From Tethya wilhelma (Eukaryota; Porifera; Demospongiae; Tethyida; Tethyidae): 64,000 bases of DNA. Where the stretch lies: the NCBI GenBank assembly GCA_964030475.1, contig CAXIPT010000005.1, forward strand, positions 2,480,940-2,544,939, in the 5' to 3' direction. Numbering within the stretch: position 1 is the stretch's first letter; each line of letters begins with the position of its first letter. The notes beneath the pieces were generated by a model, which saw nothing but the letters and a program-made list of their open reading frames with translations, was not told the origin of the DNA and did no database searches. The position numbers and the translations under genes are program-made. Of this stretch, positions 33,099-43,674 are shown piece after piece.

Positions 33099-34020
33099 CC
33101 CAGTACGGTAGTACTGGGTACATAGGAATGGCACGGATGGCCCATTAGCGTAATACAAATATTCACGCGAATAACTCTGCAAAAACTGAGCGCTTGGCAC
33201 TAAAAGCCTTATAAAGCTACTATTTAGCTCATTCTCTTTCTAACAAGCCTAAAAACATGGCCTAAAACCATCGCTAAGGTACCAAACTAAAATATGCCAA
33301 ACCTCCAATTTTCTCCTTCTTCTTCTTCTTCTTCTTCTTCTTCTTCTTCTTCTTCTTCTTCTTCTATGTTATTTCAGCGTATCTCGAAGACTGTTCACTT
33401 TCAGAAACTGATTCTTGAACGAACAAACTTAGTACCATTGTCTTCACATGCTTTTGGTATCGTGTGCTCGAGTCTCCCGTTGAATGGCTGGAAACAAGGC
33501 GAAAAGCGCTTCTCCGTATGGCAGCCATTCATTTTTACACATCATGCATAAATTCATAAGCTACTTGAAAAGTCAAATTGACGACCCTTTTCCAGGTAGA
33601 CAAGTGTGCGTTATTTGGAATCCAAATATTCGCTGCCTGCCTGCTTTACTGGCCTGAAGATTTCTAGTTTTGCTGGACTCTCTGTAACCTTTCAGTCTTC
33701 AATATTTAGGAGGTGAATACACTACTGTGTTATGTAGTATTCATTATAAGATGAGTAAAGCAATTAAATTTTGGTAGATACACTGAGCTCAGCAGGCTCC
33801 TGACATTACTAACTTCAGTATTGATCAGCCTGAGCATAGATTGGCCATATGCTGATAGTGTGCAAGTAACTACCATATGATACACAATGTGATTTGTAGA
33901 ATTATGAAAAAATAAGTAAAAAAAACATTGAAATGTAATGAGACATAGGAATGGCCAAATCGTAAAAAGAAGGCAAACAAGATGGAATGGCTGTTTGAGT
34001 GTAAAGAATTATTCCTATGG
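33099..34020. mobile_element. Truncated F2-family element
   Basis: Starts with CCCAGTACGGTAGTACTGGG, a self-complementary end, then ATAGGAATGGCACGGATGG. It follows the left arm of 25886-26467, including an expanded TTC run at 33305-33365, to about 33720. The part 33860-34020 matches the F2 centre. The right arm is missing. Confidence 0.75.
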
Positions 34021-34025
34021 GCTCT

Positions 34026-34117
34026 TATGGTAAGGTATGTGCACACCAAGTTTCGGCAAAATCTGAAAGGGGTGTCGATTTTGTTGGGTGATTTGTCATG
34101 GAATGACCCTATTGTAA
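34026..34117 (-). repeat. Terminal piece of the 23342-25000 fold-back family
   Basis: TATGGTAAGGTATGTGCACA to GGAATGACCC matches the end of the right arm of that element (about 24917-25000). It abuts the truncated F2 element directly. Confidence 0.8.
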
Positions 34118-34232
34118 GATGTATGAGTCCTGAAGCATTGTGTGCTTTGGATAACAAGCCGCGATTTAATCCAAAAGTTGATGGAAACATCAACAGGGAA
34201 GGCATACATAGTTAATACGTAGTCATTAAATA

Positions 34233-35245
34233 ACAAGTAGTAAAAATTTTAAAAAAATAAGTAGTGTAGGAATGGGCAGTGCGGTAAAAAGCATTGGAAC
34301 AAGGCATGTCTCAATTTCGGCACATGACTACTTCATTTTTGATTTATTCTTGATCCCTATATGGATCATCACAGTGTCATAAATGCAAAGATCTGTACTA
34401 CTAAAGTACCATAGCTTATTGTTGCATTGGTTTAATCTAATCAGTTGGCTAAGCAGTGGAGTAAACCATAACAACATAGGCAACTTAAAGTGGACTGCTG
34501 GCCAAGGGTTGGACATAAAAAATGAAGTAGTCATGTGCCGAAATTGAGACATGCCTTGTTCCAATGCTTTTTACCGCACTGCCCATTCCTACACTACTTA
34601 TTTTTTTGAAATTTTTACTACTTGTTCATTCACTTTTTTCAACACTACAGTGTGGAGACTATCAGAGACTGGTTAGTCCCCACAAAAATCTTTAGCAGCT
34701 ACAATGCATTGATCATTATGCTAAGAAGCTAATGCGCATGCGCATAATAATACCACGTGGATAATGACCTTTGAACTCTACATATAAAGATGTCTAGTAC
34801 ATGAATTTATACACTAAGTTTCAAAGCTTTCTAGTTTTTGTTTAGGGCTATTTGAGATTGAAATGAGTATAAAGGAATGTACTACCCATGAAAAGAACTT
34901 ACTTTGTGCTGTCAAAGTTGGCTCAACACATTCTGGTTCTCTGGAAATCGTTTTCAAGTAAGTCAGTTAGTAAGTACGTAAGTACGTAAGTACGTACGTA
35001 CGTACGTTAGCAGAACAAAAATGGCACTATGGTGGCTTCCCACTAGCGCTCACTACTAGTGCTGAGGAAAGTTTTTGTGAGTTTTAGGCCTTGCATGCAA
35101 TTGGGAATCTGTCAATAAGAGGCTCTGAGCACCTTTGAAGGTTTAATTTTGTTTGACTAGATTTTTATAGTGGCCAACATTTTGTATGGTGTCTATGGGA
35201 CAGTCGGCCCATTCCTACTATACGTACTACCGTACGTATGATACA
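34233..35245 (+). mobile_element. Most complete R1-family element
   Basis: An inner fold-back has arms of about 100 bp at 34233-34340 and 34515-34626 (GTAGGAATGGGCAGTGCGG and complement). It is followed by about 600 bp of shared sequence with GCGCATGCGCATAATAATAC and GGCACTATGGTGGCTTCCC. It ends at GGCCCATTCCTACTATACG with the palindromic TACGTACTACCGTACGTA. Other copies lie at 1, 14752, 37750 and 47624. Non-coding. Confidence 0.75.
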
Positions 35246-36000
35246 GAGGACTTCAAATGGCCCAGGTATTAATTAGGTGTAGGCACCCGTATACATCTCA
35301 ATTGAAACATGTGATTCCAAGTGATAAGAAGTGGAGATTTGCTTTGTGATAAATAACATGCATTATTGTTATATATGGGGTGGTATTTAATTTAGGTCCT
35401 TCTTCACACAGTTAATATAACTTAATGGGCTAAATGACTACATTGCTATGTATCTTTTCCTGTTGATATTTCTGTGGCAACTTTTGGATTATAAGGCTTG
35501 TTATCAAAGCACACAACGTTTTAGAACTCATAGATCTTACAATATTAGTTTAAAATATCTGCATATTAAAATATTAAATAACTATGCAATGATGATCACT
35601 GTTACGCCAGTGACCTCTGGTTAGACCCAGCAAAGGTACGACATCAGTGCGCCTTGCTGAGCTGGCAAGTCCATTAATTACATTCCAAGTATGTGACCGC
35701 AATACTTCACAATAGGAGTTGATCATGTGCACTCGTTTTCCAGCTCAGCAAAGGTGCACCCGTGTCGTACCTCCCCTAGACAAATCCAAAGACGAATAAC
35801 TCTCCATCACTGTACATTATTTAGAAAGACACTCATCTAGGTCAGAGGTTAGAGGTCAATAATAATTATAAATAATAATTATTTAATTTTTTATGATTGA
35901 ACACACTACTATAGGTGCAAGTGTATGCATGTGTTACATAAAGGTATATATAGGAAGTATAATTACAGTAAAAATAATGTATCAATGCATGATTAGTTAC
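35246..36000. other. No gene recognised
   Basis: AT-rich. CAGCAAAGGTACGAC near 35629 and CAGCAAAGGTGCAC near 35745, with GACCTCTGG and AGAGGTTAGAGGTC toward the ends, hint at a decayed small element. Confidence 0.4.
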
Positions 36001-36004
36001 GTTG

Positions 36005-36180
36005 TACAGCGCGGTCATAATCTAATTTTTCGCGGTCCGCGAGTCGGCGCGAACGCGGCACTTCGCGATCCGCGAGGCGGTACAGTGCGGCACGATCGCG
36101 GCACTTCGCGATCCGCGATGCGGCATAGCGCGGCGCGAACGCGGCGCTTCGCGTACCGCGTCGCGGATTGCCCTTCTCGT
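36005..36180. repeat. CpG-dense minisatellite
   Basis: GCGGCACTTCGCGATCCGCG occurs twice, and related units (GCGGCGCTTCGCGTACCGCG) follow in an array of about three to four 50 bp units. The units are themselves partly self-complementary. The base composition is sharply different from the AT-rich surroundings. Confidence 0.8.
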
Positions 36181-36185
36181 CTTCC

Positions 36186-36537
36186 GTAAGTCTGGCTTAC
36201 CAGACTCTTCGCAGGGAAAGGAAGAGTCTGGTGAATTGCGTATACTACGTTTGTGCCATGCGCCAATGACCAGAATCAGGTCATGACCACAATGATGTAT
36301 CTCAAGTGGGTGTGAGGGCAATACTACGCAATCCCCTTACCACAATATACGGTACTGCATTTGCAGCTGCTGTGTATTTGTACAGCTTCCTCACTGGGAT
36401 TTACGTAGTATTGCCCACACACCCACTTGAGATACATCATTGTGGTCATGACCTGATTCTGGTCATGGCACAAACGTAGTATACGCAATTCACCAGACTC
36501 TTCCTTTCCTTGCGAAGAGTCTGGTAAGCCAGACTAC
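36186..36537. mobile_element. 350 bp fold-back MITE
   Basis: Arms 36186-36330 and 36400-36537 are inverted copies (GTCTGGCTTACCAGACTCTT, CATGACCACAATGATGTATC and complements). The central loop of about 70 bp is non-coding. Each terminal segment also folds locally on itself (CCAGACTCTTCGC against GAAGAGTCTGG). Confidence 0.88.
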
Positions 36538-36574
36538 GCTAAAACTATATAAATAAATAATAAATAATATAAAC

Positions 36575-37100
36575 TATATGCGCGGGAAAAAGGGTCTGGT
36601 ACGGACCCTAGACCTTTCGTGTCGCATATTAGTAAGATATTTCTTTTCTTGCTCTCTTTGTCCTAGCACAAAAAACGAAGCTCAATACATAGCTAGCGAG
36701 GCAAAACTCAGCTATTCTAGGCTTTAAAATTACTAGACTACGCAAATCTAGCAGAGTAGCACCTTCTCTAGTGGCTTACCACGCGCTTACTCAGCCTAAA
36801 TTTGAAAAAAGACTGAATCTTTTTAACCACGCTGATCTTCAACAATCGTACAAAACACAGGAGAGCTTCATCTCGTTTCAACCAGCCGTTTGTTAAAATT
36901 CTTGTCCATAGAAAGCTGCTCTTTCAAAAACTCGCGAACGCTCAAAACCACAAGAATTTAACTTTTACGTGACGTAAGTACAGAGTGATACTAGGCCAGA
37001 ATTCTGGCCTGGGCGACACGAAAGGTCTAGGGTCCGTGCCAGACCCTTTTTCCCGCGCGTAGTTTTAGCGCGCGTGTAAAGGGTCTGGATACGCCAGACT
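36575..37100. mobile_element. Second TIR element adjoining the MITE
   Basis: GCGCGGGAAAAAGGGTCTGG with CCTAGACCTTTCGTGTCG at 36579-36635 is mirrored at 37013-37064. The right end continues GTCTGGATACGCCAGACTA, which resembles the outer end of the 36186-36537 MITE, so that MITE may have inserted in or arisen from the left terminus of this one. The core 36640-37000 is non-coding. Confidence 0.7.
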
Positions 37101-37369
37101 AACGTCACCGTACGTATGATAGAGGCAAGGGACTGAAAAGTGAAAACAGAGATCACAGGATACATTTGGTGAAGCACTTGTATTCTCCCGTAATTCTTGG
37201 CATTGTCTATTTTGTTAGCTTAGATTTGGCATATTTATTACAGAGAAGTCAAAAACTAACAAACAGCCAAGAAAAGACTATATGCATAAAATAAAAATAA
37301 CTAATGAACAGCCACTTAAATGTTTCCAATTGTGTCTTGCATGATGAGCTAGACTTAGCTCTGTTTGTG

Positions 37370-37642
37370 CAGAGCTGTATTTCATCAGTTTTGGAACAAT
37401 TTACAGCAAGAAATGGAACACATTAATTTTCATGCTTAGGAATAATACTGATTTCAGAACACTACCATTACAGATTTTGGAACAATTCATGGACAGTACG
37501 TGGTATGATCTACTTTATGTTCATAATGTATAATTATTATATACTAATATTTTAGTGTGTAGTGGTAGTAGCCTATAAAAGGATCTCTCAACTAACATTA
37601 TAGCTGCTTAACCTTTGGTACTGACTCGGTACTTCAAGAACC
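37370..37642 (+). promoter_or_regulatory. DM9-type promoter block, gene 1
   Basis: Contains the family signature TTGGAACAATTTACAGCAAG, GAACACTACCATTACAGATT, ATGATCTACTTTATGTTC, and a TATA box CCTATAAAAGG at 37572-37582, about 62 bp upstream of the ATG. The same order precedes every intact DM9 gene here. Confidence 0.75.
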
Positions 37643-37749
37643 ATGGTGTACCTTCTCCTTCTCATTGCTAGCCTCTCTGTGATGGGAGAGTGTCGCTATG
37701 GACCTGGTTACTACAACAACCTCAATGAACAGGCACAGCACAAGTAAGT

Positions 37750-38620
37750 CATAGTAAAAAATAAGTAGTATAGGAATGGGCAATGCGGTAAAATGTATTG
37801 GAACAAGGCATGGTCTCAATTTTGGCACATGACTATACTTCATTTTTATTCTTGATCCCCCATATAGATGCATATGTTCAGTGTCAGTGTTGCGATGATC
37901 TGTGTAACAGTATATACCGTAGCTTATCATAATGTTCATTGGTTCAAATCTCTACTATAGATAATCACTTGGCTAAGCAATGGAGTAAACTATAACAGAC
38001 AGGTATATAACTTAAACTGGACTGCCAGCCAAGAGTTGGGAATAAAAGTGAAGTAATCATGTGTCGAAATTGAGATCATGCCTTAATTGTTCCAATACTT
38101 TTTTACCACACTGCCCATTCCTACACTACTTATTATTAATTTTTTTTTTTGAAATTTGTACTACTTGTTCATTCACTTTTTTCAACACCACACTGTGGAA
38201 ACACTATCAGATCGAGACTAGTTAGTCCCTAAAAAAGTTTGAGTATAACAGCTATACATGCACTTCATTATGCTGGAAGCTAGTGCACATGTGCATTAAA
38301 TGCCACGTGGATAGATAATGACCTTTGAACTCTACCTGTATACAAAACTGGCTGCATTGTATATAGTACATGAATTTATATACCCTAAGTTTCAAAGCTT
38401 TTTAGTTTTAGTTTCTAGTTTTTGTTTTGGCCTATTTATGATGAAATGGAGCGTCAAGGAACATAGTACCAATGAGGATCTGGCTTCGGAAAGTTTTTGT
38501 GAGTTTTAGGCCTTGCATGCAGTTGATAATCGGTCAGTGAGAGCTTCTGAGCAACTTTGAAGGTTTAATTTTGCTTGACTTGATTCTTATTGTGGCCACC
38601 ACTCCAGCTAGTAATGGATA
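37750..38620 (+). mobile_element. R1-family element in the intron of DM9 gene 1
   Basis: The inner arms (GTATAGGAATGGGCAATGCG; CACACTGCCCATTCCTACAC) and the following block to GAAAGTTTTTGTGAGTTTTAGG match the copy at 34233 in the same orientation. The rest of the intron to 39265 shows nothing assignable. Confidence 0.75.
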
Positions 38621-39459
38621 AGTGGCAAAAACTCCACGCTCCTATGATGATGGAAATTAATCTTTACTGAATCAGCCGAAATGAATATGAAAACGTCACG
38701 ATCTACACAGTACTATTATTTACACTATGTAAGATTACTTTTATCACATGCAGAGATGAAACTTTACCTATTTGTTAGGATATACCCATGTAGAAATTTA
38801 AAAAAAACAATGTTGCAATGCATGGTGCATACAAGCCATCATGCAGGATTCAAGCAAGAAAATTGTCCTAGTATCCCCATACCATATAGAGGGAAACTTT
38901 CAAGGGGTAAAAATTTTTTTCCATATTAAATTTTGTAGTTTGTCGTCACTCCATGAAAATTTTCCTCACTAGAAATATATGTTAGATAAGTGGTCGTCAT
39001 GGATGCCCACTCAAAATTCATGAAAATTTTTTTCCATTTAGATAATTGAGTAAGACACTTACAGAGAGATATCTGTCAATAATAGAGACAGTGAGGTATA
39101 AGGTCTCTTGGAGTAGTTTGAACTTCAAGTGAACTTGAATAAGCCAATCAATAAGAATGACTCTCACAAAATAATTTCAATTTAAGACAAAAAAGCATGG
39201 AAAAGTTTTCCCTCAAAAATTCCAGTGCATAATAATAATTACATCACTATCTTAAATTTGTGCAGTGCTAAACTACAAGAATCCTCTGATAGGCCTCAGC
39301 CTGCTTATGTTCTGAAGCAAGGACTCAAATGGCAGCCTACAACAGGCCTGAAATGATTTCCCATGCACCAGGTATTGTCGCCGGTGGATATCGAGGAGCT
39401 CAAAAAGACCAAACACTATATGTTGGTCGTACTCTGGTGAACGGACAATTTATTGTTGG

Positions 39460-40303
39460 TAGGCCTGCGCTAAATATTCGGGAATAATTTTTTGAATAAT
39501 AGGGAAAATTTTTCAGAAGTTGAATAATAGGCTACGTGTCGGTTTGACAGGGTCAATAGAGCGTTTTCATATGATGTCAATGGTGTACAGATGAATATGT
39601 AAATTAGTAAATGAATATGCAAATTAGCGATACTGTGATAGGGAGAAATGTATGGGAGAATTCTGTTCTGCTACTTAGCGTTTACGGAGCTCAACGATCG
39701 GTTTATATGTTGTGGCTTACAAGGCAGTAGTGTCAAAAATCACCTGGAAGCAAGCTCTTGTGGCTGCAGTAAGTGAAAAATCCAGACTTGAAGGCTTTCT
39801 TCCCATACATTCAGTACTTTAGCTGTACACCAGAAGGCAGCTGCTACGTGAACCACGCCCCAAAAATTGCGTAAAATGACGTAAATGCAAACGCTCTATA
39901 AGGTCAAATAATTATCGTAAATTCGATCGCGCGTGCACCATGCAACACGGAAGAAACAGTTTAGCACTGTACTGATTAATTCCAGGAATTTATTTACTAG
40001 AAATTAGTAAAGACTGCTTTCTTCAGGGAATTGTCTACTTTCCATTAATTTTTGGTGAAGTTACGCATGTACTTTGCTGCAACAGCAAGGTCAAAGGTCA
40101 CGATATATGCAGCTTATGACCTCAAAAGTCACGATTCCAGAGCATTATACTATTTTTTTTAACTGTTTTTCGACTATTATTTAAGAATAATAGGTAATTT
40201 TAGTTGAATAATTGGTGAACTTTTGTTGAATAATAGGTGATAATGTTGAGTATTAAAAATTTGAATAATAGGTAAATTTAGGTGAATATTTAGCTCAGGC
40301 CTA
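39460..40303. mobile_element. 844 bp non-autonomous hAT-type element
   Basis: Flanked by a perfect 8 bp target duplication ATTGTTGG (39452-39459 and 40304-40311), both copies being part of the DM9 codons for IVG. Ends TAGGCCTGCGCTAAATATTC and GAATATTTAGCTCAGGCCTA are inverted repeats with one or two mismatches. Eight-base duplications and TAGG-type ends point to the hAT superfamily. No transposase frame. Confidence 0.9.
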
Positions 40304-40632
40304 ATTGTTGGCAAAGGATTTTTAACTTCTGGTATCCGTTTTTGCAACTATGCCACTCAAAAAGAAGAAATCAACTCTAAATGGGATGCACTATACTAGA
40401 ATCAGATGCGACTGTACTTAATTGGGTGTCTGCAGAAGAACTTAATAATCTACACAATTTAGAGGCAGGAGATTCTGCTGAGGCACACAACTTTGTTTGT
40501 CGTGCTAAGCAGAGTGGTGAATTGGTTCCTGGTAATATGAATATTGGCACCCTCGAGTGCAGCATTGCTACTGAACGGCAATTGCTATCACAAGCCTTTT
40601 CCTGACTATGAAGTACTAAAAGCAATTGCAGC

Positions 40633-40665
40633 ATGCATACTGGACACTCAAGTGTCCAGTATGCA
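40633..40665. repeat. Near-perfect palindrome at the end of DM9 gene 1
   Basis: GCATACTGGACACT and AGTGTCCAGTATGC are complementary around a CA/AG centre. Intact DM9 genes have only one arm in their 3' region (GCATACTTGACACTC), so this is an inverted local duplication or the end of an insertion reaching about 41030. Confidence 0.7.
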
Positions 40666-41274
40666 CAAAAGGTACAATACATGTTATTTTATGTTCAGAT
40701 TCGAGCCACCCAAAATCGAATTAGCAGCGGGGCGTCTTTATTCGATATTCAGCCGAATGGAATCACCGAATGGAATGGAATTGATGACCTTTACCAGTCT
40801 TATAAGCATTGCGCTTGCTCAGCTACACCTCGTGGGTTCTCTATTTTGCCAGTGTAGCCCCCAAGGCCCTTAGGGTAAACAGAAGAGTCCGCTACAATAG
40901 ATGGATTTTGCATATAATTCAACGTGTTGATTGAGATAATAGTTCAGACAAAATTCAGATGCATTCTTCCAGTAGTGCTCTTAGATTATAGCATAGATAA
41001 TGTCTAGCCTACATTATCTATGATTATAGTAACTGTTACTGTATTTAAAACAGTTTTAGGCTTGCTAGTATTATTAAATTGAATGAACAGTAAAATAACA
41101 TGGTATCTATACATATATATATGTAATTATTTTGTAATGCTAAAGCCAATTACAATGGAGCAGCCCGATCATGCAGTAGGCTGTTTAGTTCAATGACAGT
41201 ACACCAACTTTCTGTATGGCCAAATCAAATGGTTGATCTATATTATTGGAACGTTAACTGGGATAATTATTTAC

Positions 41275-41450
41275 AGATCTCATGTGCAATGCCATGGGTG
41301 TGAGCCAAAGACAAGAGACCGAGGACAACCAACAAGTGATGGCAAGAATTCTGCTACACCCATGATCTGATACACTATAAACACTCTTATAATTATATAT
41401 CATTCCAAGCTAGATCACTCTCACACGGTGTCATATATGCTGACAACACA
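41275..41450. repeat. Dispersed repeat R2
   Basis: CTCATGTGCAATGCCATGGG, AAGTGATGGCAAGAATTCTG and TACACCCATGATCTGATACA also occur at 57188-57400 and in part at 61580-61720 and 14545-14700. It travels with the DM9 duplications. Confidence 0.75.
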
Positions 41451-41549
41451 GAAAAGGCCACATACTCCCTCACACAAAGAGTACATGCACCCTTGCAGAC
41501 ACTGACATCCTTGCCTTGGCGAGAGAGGTTATCGTGCACTTGCACTTGC

Positions 41550-41850
41550 ACTCGTGCACTTGATGAGAGAGGTTATCCACCAACAGATACAAAACAAATC
41601 ATCTACAAAGCCAAACACCACAATAGATACCTTACCCTAAAAAGGAAAAACAAACCCAAAAGACTTAATCAAACATTCTTAGTCACAACCTACAATGATG
41701 ATATAAAACGAATCAAAAACATAATCAGAAAACACTGGAAATTAAAAATGACCAGACCCTAACAAATCTTTCCCAAACCACTCCTAATAGTAACTAGAGG
41801 AAACAAATCACTTAGAAACCTCGAGCTAGCTCCTATACATTAAGTACAGA
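41550..41850 (+). pseudogene. Penelope-like element fragment
   Basis: RGYPPTDTKQIIYKAKHHNR, then LNQTFLVTTYNDDIKRIKNI, RKHWKLK, and after a frameshift QIFPKPLLIVTRGNKSLRN. The order RGYP, TTYN, KHW and RG-NLR is what I associate with the region after the reverse transcriptase in Penelope-like elements. No catalytic domain remains. Confidence 0.55.
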
Positions 41851-42069
41851 CATTCCATTAACCACAAATGCGGAAAAGTGGTACTTAAGCAAAACCACAC
41901 TACTTCCTGCAGTGAACGTGAATAGACTTTTTTTTTAATAATAATTTTGCATATAGTGCAGGGATTTACAAATAGCTCAAAGCTAATACAAGTGCAAACC
42001 CTAGAGTACTTGGTTAAGACATAAAAAAATATTATATACTACATTACATTAACGAATAAAAGTTAGTAC

Positions 42070-42735
42070 ATGTCCCTGAAGTGGATAGCTAATTTACTCT
42101 TAAAATGATCAGCATCTTGACAGTCTACAACATGTGATGGAAGTGTGTTCCAGTGCCGTAACGTCTCACAAAAGAAGGAGTTGAGGAATGAATTATAGTC
42201 GTGGCAAAAGGAACCTTCAGTGTATGGCTGTGAGATCTGGAATAGTGGTGGTAGACTTGAAGTTCCAGGAGATGTTGTGAGGTTGGTGGCAGACTGTACA
42301 CACCCTTAATAATGTTAAAAAGAAAGCTCAGTCATAGGAACAATCTTCGTTTAGCTAGACTTGGAATGTTAAGTTTGGATAATAAAGTGTAGTAGTTTTC
42401 CTCCCATCTCTTAGAACAAACACGTAGTGCAAATTTTTGGACAGCCTCGAGAGCATCAACTTGACCTTTTAGGTGAGGAGACCAAACAATTGCAGCATAC
42501 TCAAGTTCCGGCCTAATGCAACAGAGGTATAGTTTTAAGCATAGTTTCTCTGTTGGCATTTTTGTAGCATTTCCTGTAGAGGATTCCCACCTTTTGCCTA
42601 GCCTTGCGACACACTTCTGCTACATGCTTGTGCCACGACAAGTTGGATGTTAGCCATACACCTAGGTACTTGTAACTCTCCACCTTTTCCAGTGGGGTAC
42701 CATTGATTGAGAGTGGCTTTAGTACACATGCATAC
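42070..42735 (-). pseudogene. Non-LTR reverse transcriptase C-terminal fragment
   Basis: On the minus strand: KPLSINGTPLEKVESYKYLG, SWHKHVAEVCRKARQKVG, then LYLCCIRPELEYAAIVWSPH and LEAVQKFALRVCSKRW, NIPSLAKRRLFL, and after a shift FLNSFFCETLRHWNTLPSHV. This is the end of a CR1/L2-type reverse transcriptase ORF, a different family member from the one at 5225-5910. Two or more frame breaks; no catalytic core. Confidence 0.8.
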
Positions 42736-42819
42736 CGTATTATTATAGCCAGAAATATTGATGGAGATTTAATTTTTTACTACCATCATGGCCCATACAT
42801 AATTATAAGTGTACTATTA

Positions 42820-43020
42820 GAGGTTTTGGAATAATTTACAGCAAGAAATGGAACAAAGGTTTCATACTTAGCACTGCCACTGCCACTGATGGCAGGAGGT
42901 ATAGAATAAATGAACTGCACATGCATGCATGCTCCCTCCCTTGTCGTCCTCTATCACAGATTTTGGAACACTACCATTACAGGTTTTGGAATGCACTTAT
43001 TAATGGAGAGTACTACATGG
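42820..43020 (+). promoter_or_regulatory. Orphan DM9-type promoter relic
   Basis: TTTTGGAATAATTTACAGCAAG and GAACACTACCATTACAGGTT recur in order, but no TATA box or signal-peptide exon follows. Probably a promoter left behind by a deleted DM9 gene. Confidence 0.55.
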
Positions 43021-43674
43021 CATGTTCATGAAAAGAAAAGATTTTAATAGATTTAAGGTAAATGCATGTCCATAAAAAGGGAAAACACAGAAAATCTATG
43101 TTACAGCATGTACTAAATGAATGCTCTGTATCAAAATTATTGTCAATTAAGACTGACAAATTGTGGCAATCTACACTAAAAATTTATTTCATCTTTTCTC
43201 CTAAGTTAGGTGACAACTTGAATGTTTTACTCAAAATTATACCGTTTTTTTACTAACAAAACTTCCATAGTTGCAGTATTAGGGTGGTTTCTTAGCAAAA
43301 ATGGTATATTTTGTTACTGAATCTAGCATGAAAGAGGGGCCATGTATTACTGAGAAAAAACCTTCACAACTTACAATGTTCACAAATCCTCACCATGCAA
43401 TGTTCATAGAAGTTTACAGATTTTGCAATATTCATGAAAAAGTTCAACCAGAGGCATAATCTGGTGACATTGTTTACCGATCAAGCTGCTGTATCAACCA
43501 ATCAGTAAGTTGGAACAGGAAATAAAACCACAAATTTACCCAGCCTTCGGCAATTGCAACATTGGTATAATTATAGAGAAAAAAGCTTGTATGGAATGAA
43601 TATACATCATGATGAGAGTAAATAATAATATGCAATAAGATCATAAAAATTAATTAATAATAAGAGAATAATTA

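Larger units (their letters stand above)
37643..41180 (+). pseudogene. DM9 gene 1, pseudogene with transposon insertion
   Basis: Exon 1 (37643-37743) is intact and encodes the signal peptide MVYLLLLIASLSVMG and GYYNNLNEQ. The 1.5 kb intron holds an R1-like element. Exon 2 starts at 39266 but two 4 bp insertions near 39350-39370 create an early stop. An 844 bp hAT-type element splits it at 39460. The resumed part has a 1 bp loss near 40388 and a 1 bp gain near 40572, and runs past the usual stop into a palindrome at 40633. The conserved 3' end (GTTTTAGGCTTGCTAG, GCTAAAGCCAATTACAATGG) is found only at 41050-41165, after a further foreign block. Two DM9 repeats are still readable (YVGRTLVNGQFIVG; HNFVCRAKQSGELVPGN). 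Confidence 0.85.

Noticed and set aside
36015..36321. Arginine-rich frames in the CpG-dense repeat
   Set aside because: Open in several frames on both strands because of base composition and repeat structure; not conserved in any one frame.
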